Positions 41,613-49,580 of a stretch of 64,000 bases of DNA are shown in pieces. Both the position numbers and the translations under genes were made by a program. Under the pieces are notes generated by a model, which did no database searches, was not told the DNA's origin, and worked only from the letters and a program-made list of their open reading frames with translations. Positions within the stretch are counted from its first letter, which is position 1. The number at the start of each line of letters is the position of its first letter. Source of the DNA: JBBQAA01 sp038276395. Its GTDB lineage: Bacteria > Actinomycetota > Thermoleophilia > Solirubrobacterales > Solirubrobacteraceae. The stretch is from assembly GCA_038276395.1 (NCBI GenBank), contig JBBQAA010000044.1, positions 1-64,000 of the forward strand, written 5' to 3'.

Positions 41613-42387
41613 TCAGGCCAGGCCGGCGGCGCGCAGGTCGCCACGCAGGCGCTCCGCGCGCGTCTCGCTGCGGGCGACGACGGCCACGGCGCGCACCCGA
41701 CCGCCGCGCACGACGTAGGCGAAGCGCGCGCCGCGGGCGCCGCGGCGCCCGAGCCAGAGGCCCCGCCCGAGCGAGGTGGCGCGGCCCCGCAGCGAGGAGG
41801 CCCGGGCGCCGGGCGCGATCCCGCCCGCGCGGTGCCCGGCCGCGGTCGAGCCGACGAGCCCGATCCGCCCGGCCGGCGTGAAGGCGGCGGCCACGCGGCG
41901 GCCCGCCGCGCCGGTGACGCAGTAGCGGTAGGAGCGCCCGGGCCGGGAGTCGGGCTGGTCGGCGCGCAGGAGCGCCGCGCGCGGGTCGGCGCCGAGGCGA
42001 AGCCCGGCGAAGCCGGCCGCCGTGAGCGCCCCCGTGCGGCGCGGCAGGCGAACGCCGGGACGCCCTGGGCCCGCTCCCACATCTCGAGGTAGGACTCCGC
42101 GCCGTGGAACATGTCGGACATGAGCGGCATGCCGCCGATGAGCTGGAGGTCGTTCAGCCAGTCGGCGTACATGCCGTAGTTGCCACGAGCCGCTGGGCCT
42201 GCTGGGCGTAGAGCTCGTAGCAGCCGCCGGCCACGCTGTAGGCGTCGGCCGGCCGGCGCACCGCCGAGACCCCCACCGGGTCCGCGGCCCCCGAGGCGCC
42301 GAGCAGCGGCGAGGCTGAGCGCGGCGAGCGCCCCGAGCGCGGGGATGATCGCGCCGAGCCGGGTGGACGTCCTTCTCCCCGGGCCAC
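41613..42387 (-). pseudogene. Broken gene for a secreted protein, three frames
   Basis: Three successive minus-strand segments read as parts of one exported protein but lie in different frames. 42387-42154 gives a leader and DAYSVAGGCYELYAQQAQRL. 42172-42080 then continues in another frame as YADWLNDLQLIGGMPLMSDM and HGAESYLEMWERAQGV. The third frame from about 42040 to 41613 gives the C-terminal domain (TAAGFAGLRLGADPRAALLR to LRGDLRAAGLA). The full-length relatives I recall from related actinobacteria are several times longer, so one junction probably also carries a large deletion. It lies just upstream of the riboswitch. Confidence 0.65.
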
Positions 42388-42486
42388 TCTAACCGTTACC
42401 CCGGCTTGAGGTCAAAAGGGAACGACGCGACTCCCAACCCTGCGCTCCACGGTGCCGCCCGAAGAAACGTGGCGGTGCGGCCGGGC

Positions 42487-44742
42487 TCAGCCGACCGTCG
42501 CGATCGCCACCACCGCCTGGCCGAAGGCGATCCCGCCGTCGTTGGGCGGCAGGCGGACGGGACGGAGGGTCCGCAGGCCGCGTTCCTCGAGCGCCGCCGT
42601 CGTCAGCTCGAGCAGCACCCGGTTCTGAAAGACGCCGCCGGAGAGGACGACGGTGGCGATCCCGTGCTGCTCGCAGAGCGCCGCGCACGCCGCCGCCGTC
42701 CCCGCCGCGAGGCCGCGGTGAAAGCGCGCGCTGACCGTCCCGGCCGCCGCCCCGGCCCGGACGTCGGCGGCCACGGCGTCGACCGCCTCGCGCGGGTCGA
42801 GCACCCCCTCCTCGAAGCGCACGGGGTAGGCGCCCCGCACACCGGGGTCGAAGGCGGCCTCGAGCTCGGCCGCGGCCTGCCCCTCGTAGCTCTGCACGCC
42901 CCGCACGCCGGCGAGCGCGGCGATCGCGTCGAACAGGCGGCCCATGCTCGTCGTCACCGGGGCCGACACGCCGCCGCGCGCCATGCGGGCCACGACCTCC
43001 CAGGTCCCGGGATCGACCTCGAGACCCCGGGGGATCGGCGGCGGCGCCTCCTCCTCCCGGGTCGCCACGAGCCACGCGCAGGCCATCCGCCAGGGCTCGC
43101 GCGCGGCGCGGTCGCCGCCCGGGAGCCGCACGGGCCACAGATGCCCGGCGCGCACGCAGCCTGCGAGGTCGCCGACGAGGAGCTCTCCGCCCCACACCGT
43201 TCCGTCCGTCCCGTAGCCCGTCCCGTCGAAGATCGCGCCGAGCGCCGGGCCCGCGTGTCCGTGCTCGGCGAGCACGGCGGCGAGGTGCGCGTGGTGGTGC
43301 TGGACGGCCACGAGCTCCGCGCCCTCCCGCTCCCGCGCGTAGCGCGTGGAGAGGTAGTCGGGATGGAGGTCGCAGGCCACGAGCTCGGGCGCGACGGCGA
43401 ACAGCCGCTCGAAGTGCGCGATCCCGGCGGCGAAGGCGGTGAGCGTCTCGACGTTGGCGAGGTCCCCGATGTGGTGGGAGACCCACGCGTGCTCCCCCCG
43501 CGCCAGGCAGAAGGCGGACTTGAGCTCCGCGCCGCAGGCGAGGAGCGGCCGCGGCGCGGGTGCCGCCAGGCGCAGGACCCCCGGCACGTACCCGCGCGAG
43601 CGGCGCAGGAGCACCGGCCCCGTCGCGGTCGAGCGCACGACCGAGTCGTCGGTGCGCGTGGCGATCGGCCGGTCGTGCACGAGGAAGGCGTCGGCGATCT
43701 GGGCGAGACGCGCTCGCGCGTCCTCGTCGTTGTAGGCGATCGGCTCGTCGGAGACGTTGCCGCTCGTCAGGACGAGCGGCACGGCGGCGTCCGCCACGAG
43801 CAGGTGGTGCAGTGGCGTATAGGGCAGCATCACGCCGAGGTCAGAGGAGCGGGGCGCGACGGAGGGCGCGACCGGCGCATCTCGCCGGCGCCGGGCGAGC
43901 ACGATCGGGCGCTCGCGGCCGGCCAGGAGCGCCTCGTCGCCGGGCCGCAGCTCGACGAGCGCACGCGCCGCGGCAAGGTCGGCGGCGAGGAGCGCGAAGG
44001 GGCGGTCCTCCCGGTGCTTGCGCGCCCTGAGCGCCGCCACCGCGCGCTCGTCGCCGGCGCGGCAGGCGAGGTGGTAGCCGCCGAGGCCCTTGACGGCGAG
44101 GATTCTCCCCGCGCGCAGGAGCGCGGCCGCCGTGGCGACCGCGTCGGGCGCGTCCCCGAGCGGGAGCTCCGCGCCGTCCGGGGCGAGGAGCCGCGCCCGC
44201 GGGCCGCAGGCCGGGCAGGCGTTCGGCTGGGCGTGGAAGCGGCGGTTCCCCGGATCCTCGTACTCGGCCCGGCAGGCGTCGCACATCGGAAAGCCCGCCA
44301 TCGTCGTGCGCGGGCGGTCGTAGGGCACGCCGGTGACGATCGTGAAGCGCGGCCCGCAGTTCGTGCAGTTGACGAACGGGTAGCGAAAGCGGCGATCGGC
44401 GGGGTCGGCGAGCTCGGCCAGACAGTCCGCGCACGTGGCCGCGTCGGGCGCCACCGGCGCGTCGGGGTCCCCGGCGCTCGCGCTGCCCGCGATCGCGAAT
44501 CCCTCCTCCCCGGTGGGCGGCAGCTCCTCGGCGCGCACGCCCTCGACGACGGCGAGCGGCGGCGCGTCGGCGGCCAGGCGCCGCAGCAGCTCGTCGAGCG
44601 CCCCGGGCGCGCCCTCCGCCTCCAGAAGCACGCCCCGCGCGTCGTTCCCGACCCACCCCGCGAGCCCGAGCTCTCCGGCCAGGCGATGCACGAAGGGCCT
44701 GAAGCCGACGCCCTGTACCGTCCCCTCGACGCGCACGCGCAC
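42487..44742 (-). CDS. hypF: Hydrogenase maturation carbamoyltransferase HypF, 751 aa
   Basis: Makes the thiocarboxamide on HypE that becomes cyanide ligands of the Ni-Fe site. Domains in order: acylphosphatase (RVRVEGTVQGVGFRPFVHRL, with GWVGND), two zinc knuckles (CADCLAEL with CTNCGPRF; CDACRAEY with CPACGPRA), a YrdC-like domain, and a Kae1-like domain with VQHHHAHLAAVLAEHG. Full length. It is the last gene of the hydrogenase run, 59 bp after the SIS gene. GTG start. Confidence 0.97.
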   Translation of the reverse strand: MRVRVEGTVQGVGFRPFVHRLAGELGLAGWVGNDARGVLLEAEGAPGALDELLRRLAADAPPLAVVEGVRAEELPPTGEEGFAIAGSASAGDPDAPVAPDAATCADCLAELADPADRRFRYPFVNCTNCGPRFTIVTGVPYDRPRTTMAGFPMCDACRAEYEDPGNRRFHAQPNACPACGPRARLLAPDGAELPLGDAPDAVATAAALLRAGRILAVKGLGGYHLACRAGDERAVAALRARKHREDRPFALLAADLAAARALVELRPGDEALLAGRERPIVLARRRRDAPVAPSVAPRSSDLGVMLPYTPLHHLLVADAAVPLVLTSGNVSDEPIAYNDEDARARLAQIADAFLVHDRPIATRTDDSVVRSTATGPVLLRRSRGYVPGVLRLAAPAPRPLLACGAELKSAFCLARGEHAWVSHHIGDLANVETLTAFAAGIAHFERLFAVAPELVACDLHPDYLSTRYAREREGAELVAVQHHHAHLAAVLAEHGHAGPALGAIFDGTGYGTDGTVWGGELLVGDLAGCVRAGHLWPVRLPGGDRAAREPWRMACAWLVATREEEAPPPIPRGLEVDPGTWEVVARMARGGVSAPVTTSMGRLFDAIAALAGVRGVQSYEGQAAAELEAAFDPGVRGAYPVRFEEGVLDPREAVDAVAADVRAGAAAGTVSARFHRGLAAGTAAACAALCEQHGIATVVLSGGVFQNRVLLELTTAALEERGLRTLRPVRLPPNDGGIAFGQAVVAIATVG

Positions 44743-44801
44743 GCGCCGCGGGAGGTCCCGAGCGGAGTCCGGACCCCGGGCGCCGCGCGCGTGCGCCGAG
44801 C

Positions 44802-46046
44802 TCAGGCCGGGGCCTCGATCAGCTCCCGCAGCACGTGCCAGGCCCCGGCCTGCGCCTCCTGGATGCGCGGGATGTGCTGCGAGCGGGAGACGACGACATG
44901 GTCGGCCAGCCCCTCGGCGGCGATCGCCCCGCCGTCGTACCCGACGAAGGCGACGCTCGTGATGCCCCGGCGCCGCGCCTCGGCCAGCGCCGCCAGGACG
45001 TTCTCCGAGCCGCCGCTAGTGGAGAAGGCGACGAGCGCGTCGCCGGCGCGGCCGTGGGCGATGACCTGGCGGGAGAAGACGGAGGCGATCCCGACGTCGT
45101 TGGCGATGGCGGTGAGGATCGCGGCGTCCTCGGTCAGGTCGAGGACGCGCCGCGCGGGCCAGCCCCGCTCGCCCGGGGGCCAGCGCAGGTCGGCGGCGGC
45201 GTCCATCGCGTCGGTGGCCGAGCCGCCGTTCCCGAGCACGAGCAGCGCGCCGCCCGCGTCGAGCCGTGCCCGCAGCTCGGCGGCGGCGGCGCCGAGCGCG
45301 CCCGCACCGTCGCGGAGCGTCTGCGCGCGCAGCTCGCCGATCTCCGCCGCCTTCATCGCCACCGACGCCTCGACGTCGGCGAGCACGGCGTCGAGGTCGG
45401 TCTCGGTCTCGGAGAGGAAGGGATAGAGGAAGCTCGAGGCACCCGAGTCGTGGGTGGCGCGCTCGGCCCGGCCGGCGAGGAGGCCCGGGTGGTCGAGGAA
45501 GACGTGCACGTGCTCCCACAGCAGGTGGTAGAGCGTCTCCGTCAGCTCCTGGCGCACGAACGGGTCGGGATCGGCGGGCGCGAAGGCCCAGGTCCCGCAG
45601 TCGAGGGCGTCAGAGGACCACAACTGCGGGGACCGGCGCTCGGCCGACCCGAGCGCCACCGTCAGGCACCCGCGCTCGCGAGCGCGCGCGAGGGCGCTCT
45701 CGGCACCCTCCCCGAAGCCCATGACGATGTCCTGCGGCTCGGCGGCGAGCGCGACCTGGCGCTCGATCTCGCCCCCCTCGGCCGCCAGGCCGAGGGCGGG
45801 TAGCGCGCGCTTGCCGACGATGACGGGATGGACAAACTCGACGGCCACGTGGCGCGCGTCGGAGCGCTCGGCGGGGGTGGCGCCGAAGGCGACGAGCCGC
45901 CCGCCGCGCGCGAAGCGCTCGGCCATCCGGTGGCAGAGCCGCGCGATCCGCGGGGCCTCCTCGGCGAAGAACTCCTCGTTGGCCTCCGTGCGGTGCTCGG
46001 CGAGCGCCGGCAGCCGCGCCGGGCCGGCGGCCGCCGGGCTCCTCAC
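44802..46046 (-). CDS. Two-domain SIS (phosphoheptose isomerase-like) protein of the hydrogenase locus, 414 aa
   Basis: The second half is a clear sugar-isomerase (SIS) domain of the GmhA type: LLVLGNGGSATDAMDAAADL near residue 262 and FSTSGGSENVLAALAEARRR. The first half (residues about 20-135) is a second, degenerate SIS-like domain (RGGRLVAFGATPAERSDARH). GmhA-like genes are known inside actinobacterial group 1h hydrogenase clusters but their role there is not established. GTG start overlapping the hypB stop. Residues 139-151 between the domains are encoded by copy 3 of the 37-bp repeat (45594-45630), which keeps the frame open. Confidence 0.82.
   Translation of the reverse strand: MRSPAAAGPARLPALAEHRTEANEEFFAEEAPRIARLCHRMAERFARGGRLVAFGATPAERSDARHVAVEFVHPVIVGKRALPALGLAAEGGEIERQVALAAEPQDIVMGFGEGAESALARARERGCLTVALGSAERRSPQLWSSDALDCGTWAFAPADPDPFVRQELTETLYHLLWEHVHVFLDHPGLLAGRAERATHDSGASSFLYPFLSETETDLDAVLADVEASVAMKAAEIGELRAQTLRDGAGALGAAAAELRARLDAGGALLVLGNGGSATDAMDAAADLRWPPGERGWPARRVLDLTEDAAILTAIANDVGIASVFSRQVIAHGRAGDALVAFSTSGGSENVLAALAEARRRGITSVAFVGYDGGAIAAEGLADHVVVSRSQHIPRIQEAQAGAWHVLRELIEAPA
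45594..45630 (+). repeat. 37-bp palindromic repeat, copy 3, inside a coding sequence
   Basis: CCCGCAGTCG and CAACTGCGGG ends around the same core as copies 1 and 2; it differs from copy 1 at two positions by eye. Both the core and the outer arms are intact, yet it lies in the middle of the SIS-protein gene and is read through in frame, adding LWSSDALDCG to the protein. Confidence 0.85.
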
Positions 46047-46723
46047 GCCGGCGCCCCCTCCCGGCTCGCGGCCCGCTCGAACCAGGCGGCGAGCTCGTCC
46101 GTCCCCTCCCCGGTGCGCGCGCTCACGAGCATGTGCGGGACGCCGGGGTGCACCGCGTCCAGGTGGTAGAGGAACTTCTCGACGTCGTAGTCGAGGTGGG
46201 GCAGGAGGTCTGACTTGTTGAGCACGACGAGCTCGCACGCGCGGAACATCAGCGGGTACTTCGCGGGCTTGTCCTCCCCCTCGGTGACCGAGGAGACCAT
46301 GATCCGGCGGTCCTCCCCGATGCGGAACTCGGCCGGGCAGACGAGGTTGCCGACGTTCTCCACGACGAGCAGATCGATGTCGGAGAGCGGGAGGTCGGGG
46401 ATCGCCGAGCGCACCATGTTGGCGTCGAGGTGGCACTCGCCGCCGAAGCCGTTCTCGGTGTTGAGCTGGACGACGGGGACGTGCACGGCGGCGAGCCGGT
46501 CGGCGTCCATCGAGCCCTGCACGTCGCCCTCGAGCACGCCCGGGCGCACGCCCTGCAGGCGGGGCAGCACGCGCTCGAGCAGCGTCGTCTTGCCCGCCCC
46601 CGGGGCGCTCATGACGTTCACGACGGCCACATCGTGGCGGTCGAAGTCGGCCCGGTTGGCCTCCGCGATCGTCGTGTTGGCGTCGAGCGCGTCCTCCAGG
46701 ACCTTGACCTTCACGCGATGCAT
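46043..46723 (-). CDS. hypB: Hydrogenase nickel incorporation GTPase HypB, 226 aa
   Basis: G3E GTPase: P-loop MSAPGAGKTTLLER near residue 39, ENVGNLVCPAEF, SVTEGEDKPAKYP, and the NKSD specificity motif. It delivers nickel to the large subunit together with HypA. The His-rich nickel-storage N-terminus found in some HypB proteins is absent, and the protein begins directly with HRVKVKVLEDALDANTTIAE. The stop overlaps the GTG of the SIS gene; 16 bp separate it from the microprotein gene upstream. Confidence 0.97.
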   Translation of the reverse strand: MHRVKVKVLEDALDANTTIAEANRADFDRHDVAVVNVMSAPGAGKTTLLERVLPRLQGVRPGVLEGDVQGSMDADRLAAVHVPVVQLNTENGFGGECHLDANMVRSAIPDLPLSDIDLLVVENVGNLVCPAEFRIGEDRRIMVSSVTEGEDKPAKYPLMFRACELVVLNKSDLLPHLDYDVEKFLYHLDAVHPGVPHMLVSARTGEGTDELAAWFERAASREGAPA

Positions 46724-46739
46724 GGCGCTTCTCTCTCGG

Positions 46740-46868
46740 TCACATGTCCCTCACCTTCAGATAGCGGCGGAGCTCGGGCAGCTGCGCGGCCACACCGGCG
46801 GCCACGGCGGCGACGAGCGCGGCCAGGGCGAGCAGCTGTGCGGCGGGGGTGATGCGGATGTCGCTCAT
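46740..46868 (-). CDS. 42-aa membrane microprotein (DUF6893-like) of the hydrogenase locus
   Basis: The ATG at 46868 overlaps the protease stop (ATGA), and the frame is short but clear: SDIRITPAAQLLALAALVAA, an Ala/Val helix, then QLPELRRYLKVRDM. The pattern of one helix followed by LP(E/D)LRRYLK(I/V)R.M at the very C-terminus matches a small family that I recall from actinobacterial hydrogenase loci as DUF6893. Its role is unknown. One can imagine a membrane anchor for the otherwise soluble hydrogenase, but that is speculation. Confidence 0.7.
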   Translation of the reverse strand: MSDIRITPAAQLLALAALVAAVAAGVAAQLPELRRYLKVRDM

Positions 46869-47692
46869 GGGGCGGTCTCCTCTCCTGCGGTTGACGGTAC
46901 GAGATCCTCGAGCACGCTCTCCACGAGCCTCACGGCTTCGTCGAGAGCGGCCGCCACGGGCGGGCTGAGCTCGACCAGCGGATCGGCGGCCTCGATGTCG
47001 GGGACGGTCTGCGGCTCGCAGCCGACGACGAGCGTGCGCCGCTCCGGGGCGCCGAGCCTGCGGGCCAGGAGCAGGACGCTCACGGGGTTCATGGCGTGGG
47101 CCTCGACGGCGACCGCGCCCTCCTCGATCTCGGGCTCGATCACGTAGAGCGTCCCCGGCGGCTCGCCGCGGGGCACAGCGTCGAGCAGCACCGCGGCGTC
47201 CCAGTCGCCGCCCGCCAGGTCGTAGGCCAGGTCCATCCCGCGGATGCCGTAGTCGACGACCTCGACGCCGGCGGGCAGCGGGTGCTTGGCGAGGCGCCGC
47301 GCGAGCTCCGGGCCGAAGCCGTCGTCGCCGAGGAAGATGTTCCCGATGCCGGCGAGGAGCACGCGGTTCGCCGCGGCGGCGCCCGGCGGCTGCTCGGCCA
47401 GGGGCTCGACCTCCTCGGGCGCGTAGAAGAAGCGGTGGCCGGGTTGGCGGAGCTCGCCGAGGTCACGGCCCGGGTCGTCCTCGAGCACGACCGTGAGCAG
47501 GTGGCCGCGGCCGTCGACGTCCTCCTCGATCCCCTCGACGACGGCGACCTGCCCGGCGAGCGCGACGTCGAAGATGTCCTTGTGGTCGCGCGGGCGGAGC
47601 ACCACCCGGGAGCCCCGGCCGATGGCCATCCCGCCGACCTCGATCGTGCGCGGGGCGCGGCCGCCGAGCGTGGCCCAGCCGTCGGCGCTCAC
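46865..47692 (-). CDS. Hydrogenase maturation endopeptidase (M52) with extra N-terminal domain, 275 aa
   Basis: The C-terminal 165 residues are the HyaD/HupD-type protease: VLLAGIGNIFLGDDGFGPEL with the metal-binding Glu/Asp positions, and DYGIRGMDLAYDLAGGDWDA. It trims the C-terminal peptide of the large subunit after nickel is inserted. The first 105 residues form a separate domain (GSRVVLRPRDHKDIFDVALA, VVLEDDPGRDLG, GHRFFYAPEEVEPL) not found in classic proteases and typical of this locus type. GTG start overlapping the preceding gene's stop. Confidence 0.9.
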   Translation of the reverse strand: MSADGWATLGGRAPRTIEVGGMAIGRGSRVVLRPRDHKDIFDVALAGQVAVVEGIEEDVDGRGHLLTVVLEDDPGRDLGELRQPGHRFFYAPEEVEPLAEQPPGAAAANRVLLAGIGNIFLGDDGFGPELARRLAKHPLPAGVEVVDYGIRGMDLAYDLAGGDWDAAVLLDAVPRGEPPGTLYVIEPEIEEGAVAVEAHAMNPVSVLLLARRLGAPERRTLVVGCEPQTVPDIEAADPLVELSPPVAAALDEAVRLVESVLEDLVPSTAGEETAP

Positions 47693-48678
47693 GAGGCGCG
47701 CACCTGGAGGTCGCGGATCGCGCCGTTCAGGCGCAGGAGCTCGTCGTTCGTGAGCGCCTCCGTGCGCTCGAGGATCTCCCGCGCCCGCGGGTCGGAGTCG
47801 CGCATGTCCCGGCGCTCCTCCTCGGTCATGGCGAGGATCGAGAGCGTCAGGAGCTGGTCGACCTCGCCACCGTCAAACAGGTCGCCGGGGCTCTCGGGCG
47901 CGATCCGCGGGTGGTCCTCGAGGATGATCGGCGAGGAGAGGACCGTGTGGCGCTCACACGACTCCCCCACGAGGACGGGCCAGGTGCGCAGGTTGCGGCA
48001 CGCCTGCGCCGCCGCGCGAAGGTGCTCCGGCGGGTCGGTGAGGGAGACGAAGGCGCCGTCGCGGGCCCTGAGCACGGTGTGGGTGGAGCAGAACGTCCGC
48101 CGCATGGCCTCCGCGCGCTCCTCCCCCTCCCACTTGGTGGCGTTGGCGATCTCGACGACGAGGCGCAGCACGCCGTCCCCGGCCGGGGCGAGTGCCGCGG
48201 TGACGCTGCCGTCGAGACCCTCCCAGCGGCGGCGGACGCGCCCCTGCTTGCGTCCCTCCTCGTCGCGTAGCGCCTCGGACTCCTCTCCCGCGGCCACCGC
48301 GATCGCGGCCGATTCGGGCCGCCCGGCGCGCACCGCCGGGAGCGAGACCTCGCGCTCGCGCGCCTCGTCCCAGGGCACGTGGCGCTCGCCGGCCACCGTC
48401 AGCTCGTCCACGGGCTCGCCGCCGGCGAGCACGTCGCGGGCGACGACGTGCAGGAAGCGCACGTCGACGTCGACCTCGGTCTCAGGACCGCCCTCGAGGA
48501 GGCACTCCGTGCGCATGCCGGCGGGATCGTCGGGATGGCGGCGCTCCCAGCCCGGCGGGTGCACGCCGCCGAAGGTCCAGCGCTGCTGGTTCTTCAGCGC
48601 CGAGCGCCGGTAGGGCCAGAGGATGTAGCCCTCGTAGAGGACGGCGTCGGCGATCGCCCGGACGGGGTCGGCGCTCAT
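47689..48678 (-). CDS. Hydrogenase-locus protein of unknown function, 329 aa
   Basis: Begins with IADAVLYEGYILWPYRRSAL then KNQQRWTFGGVHPPGWERRH, a striking conserved-looking opening, and continues as a largely beta/alpha soluble protein with RTFCSTHTVLRARDGAFVSL and VGESCERHTVLSSPIILEDH. There is no TM helix, no haem or Fe-S motif, and Cys are scattered. I recognise it only as an uncharacterised member of actinobacterial group 1h-type hydrogenase clusters. The ATG overlaps the DUF6084 stop and its own stop overlaps the protease start, so it is strictly co-translated. Confidence 0.75.
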   Translation of the reverse strand: MSADPVRAIADAVLYEGYILWPYRRSALKNQQRWTFGGVHPPGWERRHPDDPAGMRTECLLEGGPETEVDVDVRFLHVVARDVLAGGEPVDELTVAGERHVPWDEAREREVSLPAVRAGRPESAAIAVAAGEESEALRDEEGRKQGRVRRRWEGLDGSVTAALAPAGDGVLRLVVEIANATKWEGEERAEAMRRTFCSTHTVLRARDGAFVSLTDPPEHLRAAAQACRNLRTWPVLVGESCERHTVLSSPIILEDHPRIAPESPGDLFDGGEVDQLLTLSILAMTEEERRDMRDSDPRAREILERTEALTNDELLRLNGAIRDLQVRAS

Positions 48679-49367
48679 GTCGAGCGGTCCCGCTCGCGGG
48701 CGGTGAGGAGCGCGTCGAGCGTGGCGTCCCAGCTCGCCAGGGTGTTGGCCGCGCGGTAGGCGCGCAGGCGCTCGAACACGTCGGCGCCGACCCGCAGCCA
48801 AGCGCTCCCCGCGAAGTGCATGTCCATCGCCTCGCGCCAGACGGCGACCGGCATCCGGTAGGCGGCCTCGCTCGTCCAGGGGATGAGCGCCGCCCGCATG
48901 CTCCCAGCCGGGTCGTCGTAGAAGATCGTCCCGTTGAACGTGAGCTCGAGCGGCGCCTCTCCTCCCTCGAGCCCGTAGAGGTACTTCGCGGCCGAGACCT
49001 CGAAGTCGTAGGTGCACGGGACCGCGAGCTCGACCTCGGTGGCGTCCGCGAAGGCGGGCACGACGACGCTCTGCCGGGTCCACAGCAGGCTCTGGAGGTT
49101 CCGCCCCCAGTCCTCCGGGGCGCCGAAGAGCTCGACGAGACGGACCCGCTCGGCGTCGTCGTAGGCCCGGCGGGCGGCGGCGATCCGGATCTGCGCGTGC
49201 AGGGAGATCGAGCGGATCGGCCCGCCGCCCACCCGCTCCACGCGCAGGCGGAAGGCCACCGTCGGCCCCGCCGCGAAGCGCACGGCCTCGGCTCCGAGGA
49301 TGGAGAACGCCAGCGCCGGCGCGCTGTCGGGCGCCGCGAGCGGCGCGGTGGCGGGCCCGAGGCTCAC
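48675..49367 (-). CDS. DUF6084-like hydrogenase-locus protein, 230 aa
   Basis: ALAFSILGAEAVRFAAGPTV, SISLHAQIRIAAARRAYDDA, FGAPEDWGRNLQSLLWTRQS and VELAVPCTYDFEVSAAKYLY reproduce the family I recall as DUF6084, found with group 1h hydrogenases. It looks like a beta-rich soluble protein; the C-terminus (YRMPVAVWREAMDMHFAGSA) is helical. No catalytic motif. It immediately follows the 70-aa gene (adjacent, no gap) and overlaps the 329-aa gene. Confidence 0.75.
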   Translation of the reverse strand: MSLGPATAPLAAPDSAPALAFSILGAEAVRFAAGPTVAFRLRVERVGGGPIRSISLHAQIRIAAARRAYDDAERVRLVELFGAPEDWGRNLQSLLWTRQSVVVPAFADATEVELAVPCTYDFEVSAAKYLYGLEGGEAPLELTFNGTIFYDDPAGSMRAALIPWTSEAAYRMPVAVWREAMDMHFAGSAWLRVGADVFERLRAYRAANTLASWDATLDALLTARERDRST

Positions 49368-49580
49368 CTACGCCGGCGACAGGTTGGGCATCGAGGGGTC
49401 GATCGGCTCGTGCGCCTTGGCGTTAACGCCGGTCGAGCGCTCGGCCGTCGACTTCCCGCCCGGCTTGTGCCCGACCTGCTTCTCGTAGTTGCCCTTGGTG
49501 TTGCCCGACTTGTTCCCGGCCACGTGGGTCGGGGCGTCGTGCTCGACGTCGGCCTTGCCCTGCTTCAGGTAGTCCGTCAC
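49368..49580 (-). CDS. Hydrophilic 70-aa protein of the hydrogenase locus
   Basis: The GTG at 49580 overlaps the DUF5947 stop. The protein is almost entirely polar and low in hydrophobics (DAPTHVAGNKSGNTKGNYEK, then STGVNAKAHEPIDPSMPNL), so it is probably unstructured by itself. No cysteine. Its strict coupling to neighbours on both sides argues that it is real. Function unknown; a small assembly or linker factor is possible. Confidence 0.65.
   Translation of the reverse strand: MTDYLKQGKADVEHDAPTHVAGNKSGNTKGNYEKQVGHKPGGKSTAERSTGVNAKAHEPIDPSMPNLSPA

Noticed and set aside
42406..45426. 1006-codon plus-strand open frame opposite hypF
   Set aside because: Same reasoning: antisense to a complete HypF with all motifs, composition typical of a shadow frame.
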